Shown piece by piece: positions 60,301 through 64,000 of a stretch of DNA of 64,000 bases. The DNA lies in assembly GCA_961205875.1 (NCBI GenBank), contig OY540814.1, positions 23,442,151-23,506,150 on the forward strand, in the 5' to 3' direction. How positions within the stretch are numbered: position 1 is the stretch's first letter; the number at the start of each line of letters is the position of its first letter. The stretch comes from Sialis fuliginosa (Eukaryota > Arthropoda > Insecta > Megaloptera > Sialidae). The translations under genes and the position numbers were made by a program. Below the pieces are notes generated by a model. It was not told the origin of the DNA and made no database searches. It was given only the letters and a program-made list of their open reading frames with translations.

Positions 60301-61100
60301 AAATTTAAATAAAATATATTGAAAGTATACTGTGAAAACTGTAAACCGAAATCTAAATTATTTAGTGTATCATCTGTTATTAAATCTTTAAACGCGTTTT
60401 TCTCGAAACCATTTTTTTCGATTGGTGGGAAGCAATTGGTGGAAACGAAATTCTTATCAACCGTTCGGGCTATAATTTTAACGTATTATCTAAAATTAGT
60501 TATTTTTATTAATAATTAATTTTTTTCTTGATTTTCAACAAAAAAAAACACGATGTCTGTCATTATCATATAAAGATATCTGATTCTAAATAATACAAGT
60601 CTATAAAATGAAAATATATTTGATTTTTTTGTTTCAAATCACAACAAGTGAAGATGTGCTTCCCACCACCCACCCCCTTTTTCGAGGAGTCCGCATTTGA
60701 CCCCAAAAAAACACAAACAAAATATAATAAAATTTACTAAAAAATAAATGTTTTTGTAAATACAATTTATGATTCAAATAAAAACATATAAAAACATTCG
60801 TAAAGATGTTACGAAAAAAAATCCTAAAATAAGCTTAAAATTTTAGGCGTAACACCGCAATACTGCCTTAAATGCAATACTGTAAAAAGTCCAGCCGTTC
60901 TTTCAACAATAAAACACAACCAAAAAAAAAAAAAAAACGAACAGCAATGATTAGATGACAGGTGCACGTGATGATGATGATGTAAACAACGTTTAGCTAG
61001 TAGAACAAACCTGTGCGGCATGCTCGTTGTCCGCAGACTGTCCACCGCTTTGGGACGGTGACCCGCTCTTGCGTCTTATACCACGGTGCACCGTCCATTG
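54307..61100 (-). CDS. CoREST: REST corepressor (CoREST), 3' part; 5' end beyond the window
   Basis: CoREST scaffolds LSD1 (histone demethylase) and HDAC1/2 in a nuclear corepressor complex. Four coding exons on the minus strand, in transcript order: 61011-61100, 57893-57999, 56266-56470, 54307-54744 (TGA at 54307-54309). All have AG/GT borders and compatible phases. Exon 2 encodes a GATA/MTA-like zinc finger (C-x2-C-x16-C-x2-C, ending CHSCFQHWR). Exon 3 gives RTGVSRPISGPG, then KPPRGMHINHDD and a coiled-coil end DRELVSLKRQ. The last exon continues the linker (VQLNKQTISALK) and carries SANT2 (INSRWSQEELQLAVEGVRKY, then FFVNYRRRYNLDD), followed by an acidic tail. The linker and SANT2 match the LSD1- and DNA-binding part of CoREST. 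ELM2 and SANT1 are not in the window. The 61011-61100 exon is a low-complexity Ser/Gln linker and the least certain; it is supported by phase and splice sites only. Confidence 0.88.
54883..55508. mobile_element. MITE family E, copy 4, in the last CoREST intron
   Basis: The element runs from TTAAGAGGGGAAGCCACTGT to CAGTGGCTTCCCCGCTTAA, with TTAA ends. It has the longest interior of the visible copies (about 626 bp). Confidence 0.8.
56739..57739. mobile_element. MITE family F, copy 1, in a CoREST intron
   Basis: About 1 kb with terminal inverted repeats near 80 bp: AGGGTGTCTGTTGAAATTGA at the left, TCAATTTCAGCAGACACCCT at the right, both continuing through the AATATTAATGG and CCCCTCAATCTGTTCTTTG block. 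I see no transposase. Confidence 0.8.
57893..57999 (-). CDS. CoREST: CoREST exon encoding a GATA/MTA-like zinc finger
   Basis: This 107-bp exon begins after a TGTGTGCAG acceptor and ends CACTGGAG before GTACGC. It reads GEGGGGACGNCGVLC and so on through CHSCFQHWR. The last two bases join the A of the 56266-56470 exon to give HWRRTGVSRP. Four cysteines are spaced like a treble-clef finger. I recall this finger-plus-RTG segment in insect CoREST proteins but not in vertebrate RCOR1-3; that is from memory of the family. Confidence 0.8.
58092..58798. mobile_element. Mariner-type MITE in a CoREST intron
   Basis: CAGGCTGCCTCATAAACATA at the left is mirrored by TATGTTTACGGGACATCCTG at the right. Both continue into CCGGCAAAC..TTCAGGAGTTG and its complement. 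TA flanks both sides. Confidence 0.78.
59000..59785. mobile_element. Long palindromic element K in a CoREST intron
   Basis: Arms of over 300 bp: ACAACTAGTGTAAATAAAAT at the left end against TTTTACACTAGTTGT at the right, then AACCCATTGTGGTA against TACCACAATGGGTT, then GTTATCGATTTCCAGTA against TACTGGAAATCGATAAC. The 105-codon minus-strand frame inside is arm sequence, not a gene. Confidence 0.82.
60290..60867. mobile_element. MITE family B, copy 4, in a CoREST intron
   Basis: The right end GGCGTAACACCGCAATACTGCC is followed by TTAA. The interior ATATATTGAAAGTATACTGT matches the family. The left terminal repeat is not recognisable. Confidence 0.7.
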
Positions 61101-61375
61101 CTAAAAATTACACAATCAATGGTACTCGGATTGGATGCAAACTCTAACGATCTGCACGGAATGGCCACTGTTTCAGAGAGTGAGGTCACCTTTTGTATAA
61201 TTAAACAAATACATACAGTAGAGCTCCTATAAGTAGGCATGATCAGCGGCAGATTTACGTTAAGTGCCACCATCTGGGCTGCATAACATATTTAGCAATT
61301 TACTAAGGGCCGCGGGTTAGAATATAAAACTGAAGAACTTTTTTTTTCTTTTGGTCGCGTCAATTCTTAATTTTT
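61101..61375. other. CoREST intron sequence
   Basis: No further CoREST exon (SANT1 or ELM2) is visible on the minus strand here or to the right edge. The gene must continue beyond 64000. Confidence 0.5.
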
Positions 61376-61945
61376 TCATGTTTTTTTAAACACTTATTAA
61401 TAAAATAACGACTTTTCAAAAAAAAATACCAGACAGAAGTTTCATGGTTTCGATTACATTGACATAAACCTATATTTTTTGTTACAGATTCGTAATTTAA
61501 ATGGAGCAAAACAAACAGAAATTTTTGGATTTTCGATAATTAAAGTATTAATTTTATAAAATAATTGCAAGAATCAAAGAGTTTATTGTTAGATTTAAGC
61601 AAGGATTCTCAGAACTTTTCTTTATAAAAAAGCTACATAAAATACTTAATAATAAATTTAAAAAACAATTCTCGTCCTTTTTTTAATTTTGTGATTTTTC
61701 TTAAAAATTGATAGTGTCCGATTCAAAAATTATTGAAAATCCATATAAAAAAACACATTTTCAGAAAAAATGCTATCATTAATTTTTCCGTTAATTATGA
61801 ATCTGTAACAAAAAAACAATATGAGAACCTTTTTAAGATCATTGCATGAATCTTTCGCACCCTCGAAACTATGAAACTTTTTATCTGAAACATTTTTTTC
61901 TGAAAATTCGTTATTTTGAAAATAAGTCTTTAAAAAAACATCCTG
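61376..61945. mobile_element. Palindromic MITE in a CoREST intron
   Basis: ATGTTTTTTTAAACACTTAT and GTTACAGATTCGTAATTTA on the left are mirrored by TTATGAATCTGTAAC and GTCTTTAAAAAAACAT on the right. A related, less clear sequence occupies about 62380-62900. Confidence 0.6.
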
Positions 61946-63630
61946 TATATGTGTGTGTTACTATCCGATCCGAATACCAACATTCAAACCAAATGCACAT
62001 TCACAAAACATCAAATCCACATTTAAACAAGACAACTAGAGTGACATATAACGTTTTACTAACTGAAATTCAAAACAAACAGAAAATATGGTCACAGAAG
62101 GGTTAAATAGCAATAAAACACAATCAAAATTTTAACAAATAAATGGTATTTATTTGATCTGTGACATACAATATATAAAATAGTTACAATCACTCCAGCT
62201 CATTGTGGATTTCTAATAAAGATATTTTGTGAATCTGTCAATTTAATGTCACAGACAAAACCGGAAACGGAAGTATAGAATGTCAGAATATGTCAACTAG
62301 TAGCATACGCAGGATTCTATTATGGGGGGGGGGGGTCAAAGATTACTAAAAATTGACCACGACTGTTTTTATTATACGATGTTTTTAAAAGACTTTAAGG
62401 GAAAAAGTAAGCAACTTTTCTCTGAAACATTTTTTCCTGAAAATGTCTATTTTCTATGATATGTAGTAAAACAAACAAATATCGTGATTTTCAATAATTA
62501 TTTACTCGAAAACAACCAAAGGATTCTCGTATAATTGTTTTTCAAATTTATTATTAATTTTCTTTATGCAACTTTTTTATAAAAAAAAATCTGAAATGAA
62601 AAAAATAAATTACAAATAAAAATAAATTCTCAGAAAATCCATACATAAATCTACGCCTTTTTGCCTCGTGATTATTTGAAAAAATAAATAGTTTTTGAGT
62701 AAAAAATTATTGAAAATACCATATCCATATCATAAAAAATGGAAATTTTCAGAAAAAAAATTTCAGACAAGACATGCTCATTTTTCCCCATAAATTACGA
62801 ATCTGCGACAAAAAATATGGGTTTAGTTTTGAAAAAGGAAAGTTAAATCTAAAAACCTATCAAAGTAACCTCGAAACCATGAAAATTTTGACTGTTTCTG
62901 AAAAATCGTTACTGGTATATAAACATAATAAGTTCTGCCCCCTTCCCCCTCCACCCGCGTACGCCACTGATGTCAACAACACTGTTACGTTGTTATTAGC
63001 TTTAGAATACATCAAACTGACAGATTCTTCGTTCCTCTTCCATATTTACCATTATTATACAAATTGTTTTCTCATTCGACTCGTACTGTTTTTACAAGAA
63101 TATTGTAGTATATTACATTAACTATATTTACACATATTTATACATACTAAATATTATCTAACGCTCATTTTAAATCTATAAAAATATATAGAAATCAATC
63201 AAATACTTACAAACTATAAAGTATCTTAAATAAAATCAAGTCAAAATAAAAAAGTCACATTTAAAAAACACTGCACATGATTTCTCGTATATATTATGTA
63301 TATTTGTTGTCCTTATAATTAATTCCAGTATCTATATCGTTCAAACTCATCAAATATATCCTTGAAATATTAAAATAATCAGTAAACTGTAAAAGAAAAA
63401 TCAGCTGCAATTTTAACTATGTATGTACTTTGGTTTTTTGTTAATATCAAGTTTATTCTTTCAACTCATTGAAAATAGTTTTAAATAAATAGTACATTGG
63501 CGGAAGAAATCTTAAACCAAATAAGCTCAAAACGTGATTAATTTGAGTAGATAAAAAAACAAAAACTAAAAAATTGTGTGATAAGTGTGGTTTATTTGGT
63601 TTCAGTTTTCCATTGTCAATATAAAATTAC
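61946..63630. other. Gene-free intronic or upstream sequence
   Basis: It contains a G10 homopolymer near 62326, a diverged relative of the 61376 element at about 62380-62900, and otherwise AT-rich sequence with no gene I can support. Confidence 0.4.
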
Positions 63631-64000
63631 TTAAAGCAGAAAGCCACTGTGACGGAAAAAATCGTTTTTGTTACATTTTTTTTTAAAGAATACATATTCG
63701 AAAATATGTAAAAAAAAAAGTTAAAATTTCGAAAATTGCTTGAGGTACAGTCAATTTACCGCGTTTTTTTCACAAAACGACATTTTTTCGACCTTGTTCC
63801 AGCGATTTCTCAAAAACTAATGAACCGATTGAAAAAAATGTTCTCTAAATTTTCGTAATTGCAGTGGCTAGTCTGTGCACAAACGTTTTTTTGAAATTTT
63901 GGTATTTACTATTTATTAAGACCACTTGAATTAGAAAAATGAAAAGAAATACATCGCAATTTTGTGAAAAAAAAATTTTTTTTCCGATAACCCATCCCGA
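63631..64000. mobile_element. MITE family E, copy 5, cut by the window end
   Basis: The left end is TTAAAGCAGAAAGCCACTGT, then GACGGAAAAAATCG and family interior. The right end is outside the window. Confidence 0.7.

Noticed and set aside
1..64000. CRISPR arrays, bacterial operons, tRNA or rRNA genes, autonomous transposases
   Set aside because: No regularly spaced repeats, ribosome binding sites, cloverleaf sequences or transposase motifs were seen; all mobile elements found look non-autonomous.

Overview
This is an AT-rich eukaryotic window with spliced genes, canonical GT/AG introns, polyadenylation signals and very many small non-coding transposons (MITEs). The genes are animal genes. 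A (TTAGG)5 tract matches the insect telomere unit. Short repeat pieces such as the AACCGACTTC-type sequence near 12832 and 21180 resemble repeats I associate with Lepidoptera. My reading is an insect, possibly a moth or butterfly; the order is an inference. Layout: 1-15795 holds no recognisable gene and is a repeat field of several MITE families, long palindromes, microsatellites and the TTAGG tract. 15796-26770 (+) is a 15-coding-exon gene for a roughly 1331-residue, mostly disordered protein that I do not recognise. 27784-35558 (+) is MSH5, the meiotic MutS homologue, reconstructed here in 16 exons with consistent phase (856 residues). 35661-49365 (+) is CFAP61, a radial-spoke-associated axonemal protein, in 25 exons (1277 residues); its start codon lies only 102 bp beyond the MSH5 stop. 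49366-54306 is the convergent intergenic or 3' UTR interval. 54307-61100 (-) carries the four 3'-most coding exons that I can place of the REST corepressor CoREST; its 5' part (ELM2, SANT1) lies beyond the right edge. How the genes relate: MSH5 acts with MSH4 at meiotic crossovers and CFAP61 acts in motile axonemes such as the sperm flagellum, so the tight tandem pair is compatible with shared germline expression, which the sequence cannot prove. CoREST is a general chromatin corepressor scaffold and faces the pair tail to tail. The strongest patterns outside the genes concern repeats. At least seven MITE families recur across the window, and many introns of MSH5 and CFAP61 are almost entirely MITE. 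In most of those introns the element sits only about 7-40 nt downstream of the 5' splice site. Several elements are near-perfect long palindromes inside transcribed introns or the probable CoREST 3' UTR, so they would fold into long double-stranded RNA. I found no prokaryote-type system, CRISPR array, tRNA or rRNA gene, and nothing I can defend as a wholly new biological system.
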